From Bactericera cockerelli (taxonomy: Eukaryota; Arthropoda; Insecta; Hemiptera; Triozidae): 64,000 nt of DNA. Under the pieces are notes generated by a model. It ran no database searches and had not been told where the DNA came from. It saw nothing but the letters and a program-made list of their open reading frames with translations. Below, one piece after another: positions 1 to 9,045 of this stretch. The DNA is taken from positions 52,634,085-52,698,084 of the forward strand of contig CM044957.1 of assembly GCA_024516035.1 (NCBI GenBank), given 5' to 3'. Made by a program: the position numbers and the translations under genes. Each line of letters opens with the position of its first letter. The first letter of the stretch is position 1.

Positions 1-43
1 AGAGGCAATGCGGCCAGCATGCTGGGCAGTCTGCCACAGAATG
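1..43 (+). CDS. WD40 gene, possible end of an upstream exon
   Basis: The frame is open from base 1 (RGNAASMLGSLPQN) and ends with one spare base before a GT at 44-45. The next exon starts with two spare bases, so the phases match. The donor GTGGAC is weak and also starts the 74-bp repeat unit, so the call is tentative. Confidence 0.4.
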
Positions 44-3000
44 GTGGACTGGAAAAGATATTTCTTTTTTAATGTTGATTTTGAAATATAATTTTACTTT
101 TCTAACATTAAATTTTTGTGGACTGGAAGAGATATTTCTTTTTTAATGTTGATTTTGGAATATAATTTTACTTTTCTAACATTAAATTTTTGTGGACTGG
201 AAGAGATATTTCTTTTTTTAATGTTGATTTTGAAATATAATTTTACTTTTCTAACATGAATGAAAATTTAATTTTCATTACAGACGATGAGTCCGTGGAA
301 ACACTTTTGCAACTCAAGTTTGACAAAAACGAGACCGTGGTTCTCGCATCCACAGCCAACGGGTTCGCAGTGTGGTTCCTCCTTCCCAATGACGAGAACG
401 ATAATATTAGAGGCATGTTTCTCCACTTACCTCATGGTGTTCGGAACATTACGACAATAATGTTGAAATCCAATTCAGTGATGATATCCGGTGATGACAA
501 CTATGCCATAGCTGGAGTAAGGTAATGAAAATTAGTAATGTAATGAAAATTAGAGGTACCATATATGCACATTGTAACTTAACAAGCAATTCATAACGGA
601 TTTTATTAAATGCAAAAAACAATGACATACCTCGTAAATTCGAAAAATCATCATCATAATCATAGGATGGCGGCATCGTGAACGAATGTAGCCCGACAGT
701 GGAGGAATGACTCAGCACTTCTACCACGGTCTTTACAAGGTGGCTAATAATTGACAAGGCCCCCTAGAACCAAGCCAATGCTAGTCTACTTCCTGTTTAT
801 AGTCCTAGTAGTTGGTAGGGCCCTACCAACAGTAGTTGGTAGGGCAACATCTGCAATAAAAACGCTGTGTTTATTGTACATGAAACGTTTTAGCTTGTTC
901 ATTTAATTTACATAAATATCATGCATATCATTTAACAAAGCTAAAAATTGGTGGTAATAATAATAATAATAACACTCTTTAGTGGAAGGTAACCACCAGG
1001 CGAGGATAATGCTCAAAGTATTTTCTACCTCCTAACCCTCAGAGACTTATTATTATGTGGTCACAAACTCAAATTAATGAGGAAAAAGTCATGCACTAGG
1101 TGGGATTCGAACCATCGGATCCCTACGCTACCTGGATTACCAGACTAGCGCGTTAACTACTTGACTACCAGTGCACAGTAAAAATTGGTAAAAGTTGAAA
1201 CAAATGTGAAATTAGAATACCTATGAGCAACTTTGGTTTTGTGCCTGTCTATCTGTCTGTTGGTTGCTCTGTCATGTGCATTCCTTTTAAACTACTAAAC
1301 GAGTTTGAATAAATTTTCCACACATATAATTTAATTTATTTACCTGCTTTTAAGTGCAATACAAAACAAGTGTATGACAATTACAATGAAATTTGACATA
1401 CACCCAATGACATAATAATACACTGAATAGAAGACGTATTGGATGGTCAAATAAAAAATTTATTATTCGATACAAAAAAAAAATGTTTCTTAACTTTCAG
1501 GAAAAGTCTTTACGTATGGTCAATGAAGACTGGTGATTTGGTGAAAGTTTTGGATGCCCATTTTGGTCGAATAATTTCCCTTGAACCTTTGACATTAGGG
1601 AATTGGAATTCTGTAAGTCAATAGAGTCTTTTAATTTTCCGTTACAGTGCAATAATTTAAGAACCAATTTTCAATGTCTCTTTATCATAGGAGTTTTTTT
1701 TTATTCTTATTGAATTCAACATTGTTGTTTATTAAACATAACATAACTGCCTACAAGAGTCTCATGTCCAAATAGAGTGGTCATGGTCTCCCATCATTTC
1801 TAACTTTGCTTAATGTTACTTAACCCAATGAATCGTTTGAAAAATGGACGCAGTCTATTTTCCTGGTTCCTGTTAGAAATATAAAGGTTTTAGTCTATGT
1901 TATTTCATATGGGGCATTTTCGTAACAAGAAAATATTTAGATATACTAAATTCTGTGATAATATTTAAAGTTAAAAATTCTAGTAGCAGTTATGAAATTA
2001 CAACTCGTCAGCTTTTTGTTGCATACACAGTATTTTTATACATACATTAAGTTAATATTAAGTATTTCCATCACATCCACAGGTGATCACTTCTTCTATA
2101 GACAGATCAGTGAAGGTATGGAATATCAACAATATTTTTGAACAAGTTCATGTCATAGATCGACACGAATTGCAAATTGATTCCATCAGGTAAGGTGAAA
2201 GTATACTGTATCAATGGGAATTTTCCTATCTGCAAGCTTAATGACGTCATCTAAAGATATTACCCAAAAGTAAATATTTGGGTTTTAAAAAATTGTTCCA
2301 CCAGTGAAGATTAATGGGACTCTCTTTTGGGACATTCATGTTGAAAGTCTACGTACTTACAATAAGCAGGTAGCCTATGGATCACAACCAATAAATGAAT
2401 ATTTCCTTGTTTACATAAATGAGAATTTGACCACGTCATAATGGCACCAAACAACTATTGCAATAATTAAGGGACTCGATTAATAATGGGGCAGTATAAA
2501 CATTATAATAGTCTAATAATATAATTCACAGCATATCACAAGAAGCGGGCGTAGCAGTGACAGTCACCAGAGCATGCGTCGGAGTGTGGGATATGCTTAG
2601 CGGTCGCCTGCTATCTCAGCTAGCTGATAGTCCTTTGGGTGCCATTGTGACACATGCCATCATCACTCCCGATGGAAAGTGAGTCGGTATAGTAAATAAT
2701 ATCTTTTTACAGATGAGAAGTCAAATGATAAGGTCGCACTGAGAATTCGTGAATAAAAAAGTGATGGAAAATACACATTGTGAAATAAATAAAACATGCA
2801 TTTGTGGTCAAGTGTTTAGGGCGCTAGTTTGTTATTTCAGGTATAGCTTGGGGATCACATCCAATTAATGAAATTTTCTTTGTATATTTGAGAATTTTCG
2901 TTACGAAAAAGTTCATAGTAAAATGCATGATCAAAACAAATATTTTATCACTTCTTTTATGTAAGCTATGTAGACATGGAATTTTTCTTGGTTGAAACTC

Positions 3001-6000
3001 AATTATTCTTACTTACTCCCATATACAATTATACATATAACAATTTCGGTATTTTGCCTCGTCACATCTCTATTACAAAGCAATTCTCATCACAATAAAT
3101 ATCTTTTCATAGTATATTTCCTATGTACAATTATGTATTTATAAAATATAAAAAAATCCCTCCAAGTCTGAAGAACGAGGCACTGTGCTCATTACATCTG
3201 CCGCAAATTCTCTTTGGATACACAGATAAATCCTTTTTAAAAAGGAGGTTTGATCTTTTTCTCCTGATGATTCATACAGTTGTAACAATAATAATAATAG
3301 AGTAGTTCTGGGATTTCTAGCTTTACTTATAAACCTTTGCCCTTATAAGATTTACTATTATTATTATAATTTAAAATAAATTGTAATAATTTCAGATACA
3401 TTGTGTCTTCAGAGTCAGGTAACGTCATCATATGGAACAGACCTACAGAACAAGTGTTGTTTCGAGAATCTCAACCTGGTATCGAACAGTTATCTTTTCT
3501 AGAAGAGGGAACCAAATTTGTTTCTATTTCGAAACCAGTGACCCCGGCTGGCGTTGAAGTGTCCTCTAAAACAACTGCCACTGGCATTGTGAGAAATATT
3601 CCTGCAGGTGAGTGTATTCCATCCAAAACTCTTGTCACAAAAGATCTATCTAAGGTCACAGTGACAAAGAGAGTTCGTTGCCGATCAAAGTCAAAATGAT
3701 CATACAAAGTTTATACCAGTTTATTTTTATTTCGATTATGTAAATGACTTTTCTTCTGTTTTAACCATTTTGTTCGTAGGTGCTCAACTTTTTTCATTTG
3801 ACTACCCGGTAAGGAACATTACAGGAGTAGGTTTCAAAGAGTGCATTTTTACCAGTGATTCCCAGAACATTGTAGTCCTAGCAGCAGATAAAGGTCACCA
3901 CAGAGAGGCCCTCCACATCATCAATGCGAAAACTGGAGCGACTGTCCGTAAACTTCCTTTGAAACAAGCTGGTGTGAAGGTAAAGTTTTTGCAACAATAA
4001 AACTTATTATCACTTTTATTTGATTGTAATTTAAAAAAAATACCTCCAGAATATTATTGAAAGTGTAAAAGGAGATTAACTTCAAATATCGTTTGAGTAT
4101 CTACAGTTCTACAATAATCCATTTTAATTTTTGTGAAATACTGGGGTCTCTAGGTAATTATTTCACTTTAGTCGGTCCCGGTAGCTCAGTAGTCAAAGCG
4201 TCTGACTAGTAATCCAGAGGTCACGGGTTCAAAGCCCAGCTGGGACATGACGATATAACATCCCATTCGGGATTTTGACCACATAATAATACGTCTTGGG
4301 CTTACTCTTGGAATAATGGGACTCATTAGTCCTAATCGGGCAGTACAAATTAGGCGATATTATTATTAGTCAGTTAAGATATTGTGTGATAGATTTAACA
4401 TCTTGTACACTATATTCTTTAAAGGATCTGATAAGTATTGTACCGTATCCAATGAAACCAAATCAAGTTGCCTTGATCGACGCTGAAAAAGCTACAATTG
4501 TTGACATCAAAAACAAGAGAGTTGTCCGAGATGTGCCGAGATGGGGTGGTTCCTGTACGAAAGATGGAAAATATGGACTGTATGCTCCAACTAGGTGAGT
4601 GCTTATTTGTTCCTCACGTTTTTTTTAATACTTGGAAACTAAGTGATAGTTTATTCAATAAAAAATCTCTTCCAATGATCTTCCACTGGGCAGAGTACCC
4701 AAAATTGATGTAGCATTCCCTCGTTATCTCTTCGACGGATACTTCAATTTTCAGTAAATTTGTAGTTAGGTTTGTTCATTGGTCTACTGAAGTTTGCTGT
4801 ATAGTTTTTGGACCACATTGCCAGACCGGAGCCTCTTTTCAACCCTTTTATTTGTGTGTGTGAGTGAGGTTTACAGAAATACTAGTTATTGTTTTATTTA
4901 TTTTGTATACACTATCTTCCAGGGGTGGTCTGGAGCTGCTGGAGCTAAAGAAGGGATCAACTGTACAAACGTTTATACCCAAAGTAGCGGAGGGGGTGTT
5001 CAGTGTGATTTGTATGTTCACTAAAACAGACGAGTATGTTCTGTACTACCATAGTGGCAAGAAAACGTTACGAGTGTTCAGGTACAGACCTCATTCTCTT
5101 TTATATAAAGAACTTAAAGAATCCTAGTTTTATATAAAATATTACAGGGGGACGCAGTAGAAGCCTCCTCGAAGATTGTTATATTTGTAATGGAGTTGGT
5201 CGTCCCCTGGAAACGTCAAATAAATACCATATTTGCCGGCTAATTCTACTACTGACCAGTTCTTTATGCCTTATTTTCAATGATTATATACGAAATAGAG
5301 CTTTGAACCAAAGGAATACGAGTATTACATAATTATACCTAACATTACTTTGGATTTCTATTATGAGCTAATATAACAAATAATTCTCATTCCCTTTGGA
5401 CTATTACTATTAATTAAATAAAAGGTCCCTTTAGCGGTTCTCAAGTCATAGTTCTACGTGCCCGCCTCCGTGGCTCAGTGGTTAAGAGCATTGGTTGCTG
5501 ACCCGGAGGTTGCGGGTTCGAATTGCGGCCGGAGCGGAATATTCTAACCGAGTTTTTTCGTTTCCGGAATGGCATGGATGTAAAGGTAAAGTGCCTTGAA
5601 GTAATGCGAAAGCGGTTCCGCGGCAGAACTACCTTTTTTTTTAAAAAAAAAAAAAAAAAAAGATTTTACGTGCTACCAAACAAAATGACTGAGAATTATT
5701 GACGAGCAAATTACAAATTAAGATTTAAAAAAAAAGTTTAGGGAAAACTCTTTGTAAAGTTTTACTTTCAACCAATAACACCATGCTTGGATAGAGAACT
5801 TATCCTCATTATAATTTAAAATTGGCCCTAAGTGTGTTTTGAAACGCGCTCTCAACTATTTTTCACAGAACAAGTGACGCTGTAATGATTGCAAACTATC
5901 GTGTCCAAGCTGAATTGTCCGCAGTGGAAAGCACCGACGATGGGAAAGCTATTGTCCTGGGCACTGTAGATGGATGTTTGTCGGTTCTTGCTATAGCCGA

Positions 6001-6640
6001 TCCTCAAAAAACCGAAATGAAACATTTTCTGTCCAACCTGCCTACCCGAGATGAAAATGTAAGTGATTACATCTAGATAATAAATTGTCATGTAGGTACT
6101 AGTATTTTTTTTTTTTTTTGGCATTGGTTATTCTCCTTATGAAGGGAATTTGCCACACAGCCTAGTACTAGTAGTTCTTCTAGTACTAGTAACTATCTAG
6201 TACTAGTACTCGATCTAGAACTAGAAAAATCAGCTAGAAAAATCAGCTAACTAGATATTTAATTCGCGAAGCTTTTTTTTCCGAGTTTTTCCTAAAGCTA
6301 ACTGTTCCTAATCCAGGTATGTTCTGTGAAATCTGCATTCGCCTGAGAAACTTCTCACATTTCTATTTTGATTGACTGACTGATTTCAAAACTCGCTAAT
6401 TCGGCAAGAACGACCTCTTGTAATACAGAGTTAAAGCGCCTAGTTAGAGAAGAAACTGCCTTACATCCAATACTGTTGTAACATGGGTGTTTTCATTTTG
6501 ATTTTCAGTGGAAGAAGAAGATGGAGAGGGAAAGGGCTTCAAAAAGATTCAAAGCTGCAGCTTATCTATCCAAAGTTTGCCTTCACATGAACCAAAACAA
6601 CAATCGCCATAACCAAACTGCTCCCAATGAAGCCATTTAA
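1..6640 (+). CDS. WD40-repeat protein, NWD1/NWD2-like, C-terminal part (gene model)
   Basis: Ten exons with GT-AG borders (284-521, 1501-1612, 2083-2189, 2532-2678, 3396-3607, 3780-3979, 4425-4594, 4923-5081, 5869-6058, 6509-6640) join without a stop into 554 codons plus TAA; an eleventh piece may lie at 1-43. The protein is a run of WD40-like blades, recognisable from strand ends such as KSLYVWSMKTG, SIDRSVKVWNI, RACVGVWDML and SGNVIIWN, followed by a basic helix (WKKKMERERASKRFKAAAY) and a short polar tail. From memory this pattern fits the C-terminal propellers of NACHT and WD-repeat proteins (NWD1/NWD2), putative NTPase scaffolds. No NACHT domain is in the window, so the function is inferred from the propeller alone; another large WD40 scaffold is possible. 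The gene converges on the Pax gene at 12.4 kb. Confidence 0.82.
44..257. repeat. 74-bp tandem repeat, three copies, in the first intron
   Basis: Units start at 44, 118 and 192 with GTGGACTGGAA and run through an AT-rich body ending CTAACAT(T/G)A. Spacing is exactly 74 for the first two. The first unit starts at the putative splice donor. Confidence 0.9.
284..521 (+). CDS. WD40 gene exon (ends ...AIAGVR)
   Basis: Acceptor TTTTCATTACAG and donor GTAATG. It carries a blade with VVLASTANGFAVWFL and MISGDDNYAIAGVR. The nearby GTAAGG at 517 is rejected as donor because only the donor at 522 keeps frame with the next exon. Confidence 0.8.
524..961. other. Intron with a dispersed repeat copy (about 664-820)
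   Basis: The stretch from 664 (GGCATCGTGAACGA..., TGACTCAGC..., ACTTCCTGTTTATAGTCC) recurs at 35765-35930, so it is a dispersed repeat of unknown class. The rest is plain AT-rich intron. Confidence 0.55.
962..1177 (-). mobile_element. SINE family A (tRNA-derived), reverse copy
   Basis: Read on the minus strand the element starts with a tRNA-like head (GCACTGGTAGTCAAGTAG...), has a pol III B box (GGTTCGAATCC), a body containing GACCACATAATAATAAG, and ends ...CCACTAAAGAGTGTTATTATT with a (TTA)n tail. Several copies in this window define the family. Confidence 0.85.
1501..1612 (+). CDS. WD40 gene exon (blade KSLYVWSMKTG)
   Basis: Acceptor TTAACTTTCAG, donor GTAAGT. It encodes the strand c/d end KSLYVWSMKTGDLVKVLDAH and FGRIISLEP, which continues the blade begun in the previous exon. 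Confidence 0.85.
2083..2189 (+). CDS. WD40 gene exon (blade SSIDRSVKVWNI)
   Basis: Acceptor CATCCACAG, donor GTAAGG. VITSSIDRSVKVWNINNIF is a textbook WD40 strand b-c-d segment, followed by EQVHVIDRHELQIDSI. Confidence 0.87.
2532..2678 (+). CDS. WD40 gene exon (blade RACVGVWDML)
   Basis: Acceptor ATAATTCACAG, donor GTGAGT. It encodes EAGVAVTVTRACVGVWDM and SGRLLSQLADSPLGAIVTH, ending in TPDGK, a common WD40 loop. Confidence 0.85.
2680..3395. other. Intron, includes a LINE-tail-like fragment near 3140-3240
   Basis: The stretch from about 3145 (AAATATAAAAAAATCCCT...GAGGCACTGTGCTCAT) matches 25585-25635, marking a dispersed LINE 3'-end fragment. The remainder shows nothing recognisable. Confidence 0.4.
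3396..3607 (+). CDS. WD40 gene exon (blade SGNVIIWN)
   Basis: Acceptor AATAATTTCAG, donor GTGAGT. YIVSSESGNVIIWNRPTEQV is a blade end; the next stretch (EEGTKFVSISKP) starts another blade and is followed by a Thr/Ser/Val loop before the exon end. Confidence 0.86.
3780..3979 (+). CDS. WD40 gene exon (AGAQLFSFDYPVRN...)
   Basis: Acceptor TTTGTTCGTAG, donor GTAAAG. It encodes GVGFKECIFTSDSQNIVVLA and ALHIINAKTGATVRKLPL, a degenerate blade with the characteristic K(T/S)G turn. Confidence 0.85.
4170..4368 (+). mobile_element. SINE family C (tRNA-derived), forward copy
   Basis: The head CCCGGTAGCTCAGTAGTCAA and B box GGGTTCAAAGCC are tRNA-like. The body reads CATTCGGGATTTTGACCACATAATAATACGTC, then GGAATAATGGGACTCATTAG, and the end is GGCGATATTATTATT. 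It lies in an intron of the WD40 gene. Confidence 0.85.
4425..4594 (+). CDS. WD40 gene exon (DLISIVPYPMKPNQVALIDA...)
   Basis: Acceptor TATATTCTTTAAAG, donor GTGAGT. Blade sequence VALIDAEKATIVDIKNKRVV and CTKDGKYGLYAP carries the DGKY loop typical of propellers. Confidence 0.84.
4923..5081 (+). CDS. WD40 gene exon (GGLELLELKKGSTVQTF...)
   Basis: Acceptor ACTATCTTCCAG, donor GTACAG. It encodes GLELLELKKGSTVQTFIP and FTKTDEYVLYYHSGKKTLRV, again one blade plus the start of the next. Confidence 0.84.
5082..5868. other. Intron containing SINE family H (about 5460-5630, + strand)
   Basis: The insert begins GCCTCCGTGGCTCAGTGGTT, has B box GGGTTCGAATTGC and the tail motif GGAATGGCATGGATGTAAAG...GCCTTGAAGTAATGCG, ending in a poly(A)-like run at 5643-5660. 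A related tail on the minus strand lies at 25170-25300. Confidence 0.75.
5869..6058 (+). CDS. WD40 gene exon (TSDAVMIANYRVQAELSAVE...)
   Basis: Acceptor ACTATTTTTCACAG, donor GTAAGT. ESTDDGKAIVLGTVDGCLSV is a clear blade strand a-b with DGK loop; the exon ends FLSNLPTRDEN. Confidence 0.86.
6509..6640 (+). CDS. WD40 gene terminal exon with stop
   Basis: Acceptor TTTTGATTTTCAG. The exon encodes a basic helical segment (WKKKMERERASKRFKAAAY) and an Asn-rich tail ending NEAI, then TAA at 6638-6640. The in-frame join with the previous exon and the change from propeller to helix support it as the C-terminus. No AATAAA was seen within 300 bases downstream. Confidence 0.82.
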   Translation, partial: WKKKMERERASKRFKAAAYLSKVCLHMNQNNNRHNQTAPNEAI

Positions 6641-6671
6641 CAACCCATCATGCAAATCCACGTACCTACTC

Positions 6672-6850
6672 ATAATAACACTCTTTAGTGGAATGTAACC
6701 ACCACGCGAGTTTAATGCTCAAAGCATTTACTACCACCTAACCTTCAGAGTCTTATTATTATGTGGTCACAAACTCAAATTAGTGAGGAAAAATCCATAC
6801 ATTGCATTACCAGACTAGGGCGTTAGCCACTTAACTATACCATTGAGCCA
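6672..6850 (-). mobile_element. SINE family A, reverse copy, 5'-damaged
   Basis: It starts TAATAACACTCTTTAGTGGAATG just 30 bases after the WD40 stop codon; the B-box portion is deleted near 6800. Confidence 0.75.
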
Positions 6851-7116
6851 TTGACCATGTCACTTTAGAAGACATACTCCGACCTACTATCATTTTTTTA
6901 CCCACTATTATACGTATACAACCATACATATTCTGTAGATCTCGAAAGTATTGGGTTCGTTTAGTTTTTTTTTTTTTTTAGATTTCAAGATGAAAATCGC
7001 CTGTCAATTTTTTTCCCTCATATTGCATCTCTGTATTCTTAAGTATAGATACCTATTCACTGTGAGAACTCCGCTAGTCGATCCACTAAACACTATTATT
7101 TTATAGCTTCTAGCAA

Positions 7117-7200
7117 CGACAAAGCATTTTCTACCACTTAACCCTCAGTCTTATTATTATGTGGTCAAAAACTCAAATTAGTGAGGAAAAATTCATGCAA
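7117..7200 (-). mobile_element. SINE family A, internal fragment
   Basis: Only the body (CTACCACTTAACCCTCAG to GAGGAAAAATTCATGC) is present. Confidence 0.65.
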
Positions 7201-8565
7201 ATGCGATCCACTAAACATTATTATTTTATAGCTTCCAACGACATTTTTTTTTCATTACCAAATGCTATCCTAACGAAGGATTTTATTTTTAGATATTTAA
7301 TTATTTATCAATGTTTTTGTTCATAATAATACAATTAAAATATTATAAAAAGAGTACCTACCTACTTATGTGATATCAGTAACGAAAAATATAACTATAT
7401 TATTTACTATAGGTTTTAGGAAATCTAATAATTCCTTGGGCACAAGTCGGGCTGCAATATTTTTCACCCAAAGTTCAATTCTAGTCTAGTTTCTAGGTGT
7501 CAAAATAAGGCAGATAACAGAAAAATCTGGTGTAGTTTTGCTTTATTGGTACCTACCATACTTTATTTTGAGCTGCTAAACACACTAAAAGAAAAGTGTT
7601 CTAGCTAAAAATGGGACTTTTTACTGTTCTTATTCTATCAAAAAGAAAATAATGTTATCACAAGACATATTATGTATATTATATCGAAAAGAAAACAGTA
7701 TCTTAATGTTCAATATGTAGCAGATTTATTTACAAAGAGTTTTACTTAAAAATGTTTTTGAAACTCTTAGATTAAAATTAGGTCTAGATATTAATGAAGG
7801 TACCTTGAGTTCAGTTTAATTGTTATTAAGTAGACTATTCTTAAAAAAGGAAATACCTACTAATAAAATTTCTTGAATTAAAAAAATAACTTTTAAATTG
7901 TGTCAGTTCGTTGTTTCAGGGGTAAAGATGAAGGTAATGTGGATTACTGCAAGATGTTTGAATATTGGCGCTAAAATATTTTGAGAGTTGAACCAAAAAC
8001 TCAAAGTTGAACCAAAAACTTAAATAACAACTGTTCAACTTTATATTGTAGATTTTGTGAACTTGAAATATAAAATAAAATTACAATATAAAATTTACAA
8101 GATGCATACAGGATTTTATTCACCAGAAACATCAATTTTGGTGAATTGTAGTATTTCTGGCGAAAGTATTTGAGAATATAAAAAATTGTGATACTCGACT
8201 TCACATACTATGAGTGAAAAATCCAAAAAAAAAAAAATATGTCTTGAATGTCATCAGAAGAGTTATAGACCAGAAACCGTTTCATAATAGATCGGCTGTA
8301 AAATGTTTGACTAATTCAATTTGAAAAACTAATTTTCTACAACTATGAACAAAACATCACAAAAAATACATAATTCACGCCTAAAAAGCAAATTAACGGA
8401 AGACAGAAGAAAAACGAAAATTGAAAACATTCACAAGGAAATAACACTTTTACAATAAAAATTTATGAGAGAGAGATTTTTTTTTTTAAATATACAGTGG
8501 AAACTCAATTTTCTAAACTGCAGCGTAAAAAGCACAGGAGACTTTCATCCAATAACATTTGAGCG
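7201..8565. other. Intergenic AT-rich DNA, nothing recognised
   Basis: No coding-like open frame, splice-bounded segment or repeat family was recognised here; short direct repeats (for example AGTTGAACCAAAAACT twice near 7990-8020) are present. Confidence 0.5.
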
Positions 8566-8765
8566 CACGAATAGCTCAGTGTTTAAGCACTCGCTTGCCA
8601 AGTGGAAGGTGTAGGGTTCGAACCCCGCTCCGACAAAAATTTATATTCAAAATTAGGTTACAGTTGTTTGTAAGGGATACCTTCCGGTGCGCTCGTGTTG
8701 ACCCAGCACCTAAATGGGAAATTATGTGTCACTTCTCGCCCATCAGAGGGGAGAAGGAGTGATGA
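8566..8765 (+). mobile_element. SINE family D (tRNA-derived), forward copy
   Basis: The head GCACGAATAGCTCAGTGTTT and B box GGGTTCGAACCCC are tRNA-like. The body carries GGTTACAGTTGTTTGTAAG, CCTTCCGGTGCGCTCGTG and GACCCAGCACCTAAATGG. Full copies end with TAGCTCCTGTTTCATGGCTA and a T-rich tail. Confidence 0.85.
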
Positions 8766-8857
8766 TCTCCAACTAACTTAAGTTGGCGCGTCCCGAACCA
8801 CATATTATATTCCCACGTGCGATCATCTTCCTCTCAGTACCAAAAATAAAAGGTAAA

Positions 8858-9003
8858 GTTATCATATTTGTGTTAATCACAACTGTGATTTTACAATTTT
8901 ACTCAAACTCACTTAACTAAAATTTTGCTCAACTTGCGAATTGAACCACGGACTTCTAGAATGCAAGTCCGCCGCCTTATTGATCACGCTACTGAGGTCG
9001 GGT
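8858..9003 (-). mobile_element. SINE family B (tRNA-derived), reverse copy
   Basis: On the minus strand family B reads CCTCAGTAGCTTGATCGATA (head), GGTTCAAGTCCCGG (B box), then TTTAGTAAAGCGAGTTTGAG, and ends in the inverted motif TGTGATATCACGAAAGTGAT TAACACAAAT. This copy ends against the hAT target region. Confidence 0.82.
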
Positions 9004-9037
9004 TTTTTTTTGTATGAGGAGGAAAATCTTTATGATG

Positions 9038-9045
9038 GTCTACAC
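9038..9045. repeat. hAT target-site duplication, left (GTCTACAC)
   Basis: The identical 8 bases occur at 11806-11813, immediately outside the right terminus. Confidence 0.93.

Noticed and set aside
4170..4260. tRNA gene
   Set aside because: The A and B boxes belong to SINE C. No complete cloverleaf with anticodon arm was evident, and the body and tail recur in other copies.
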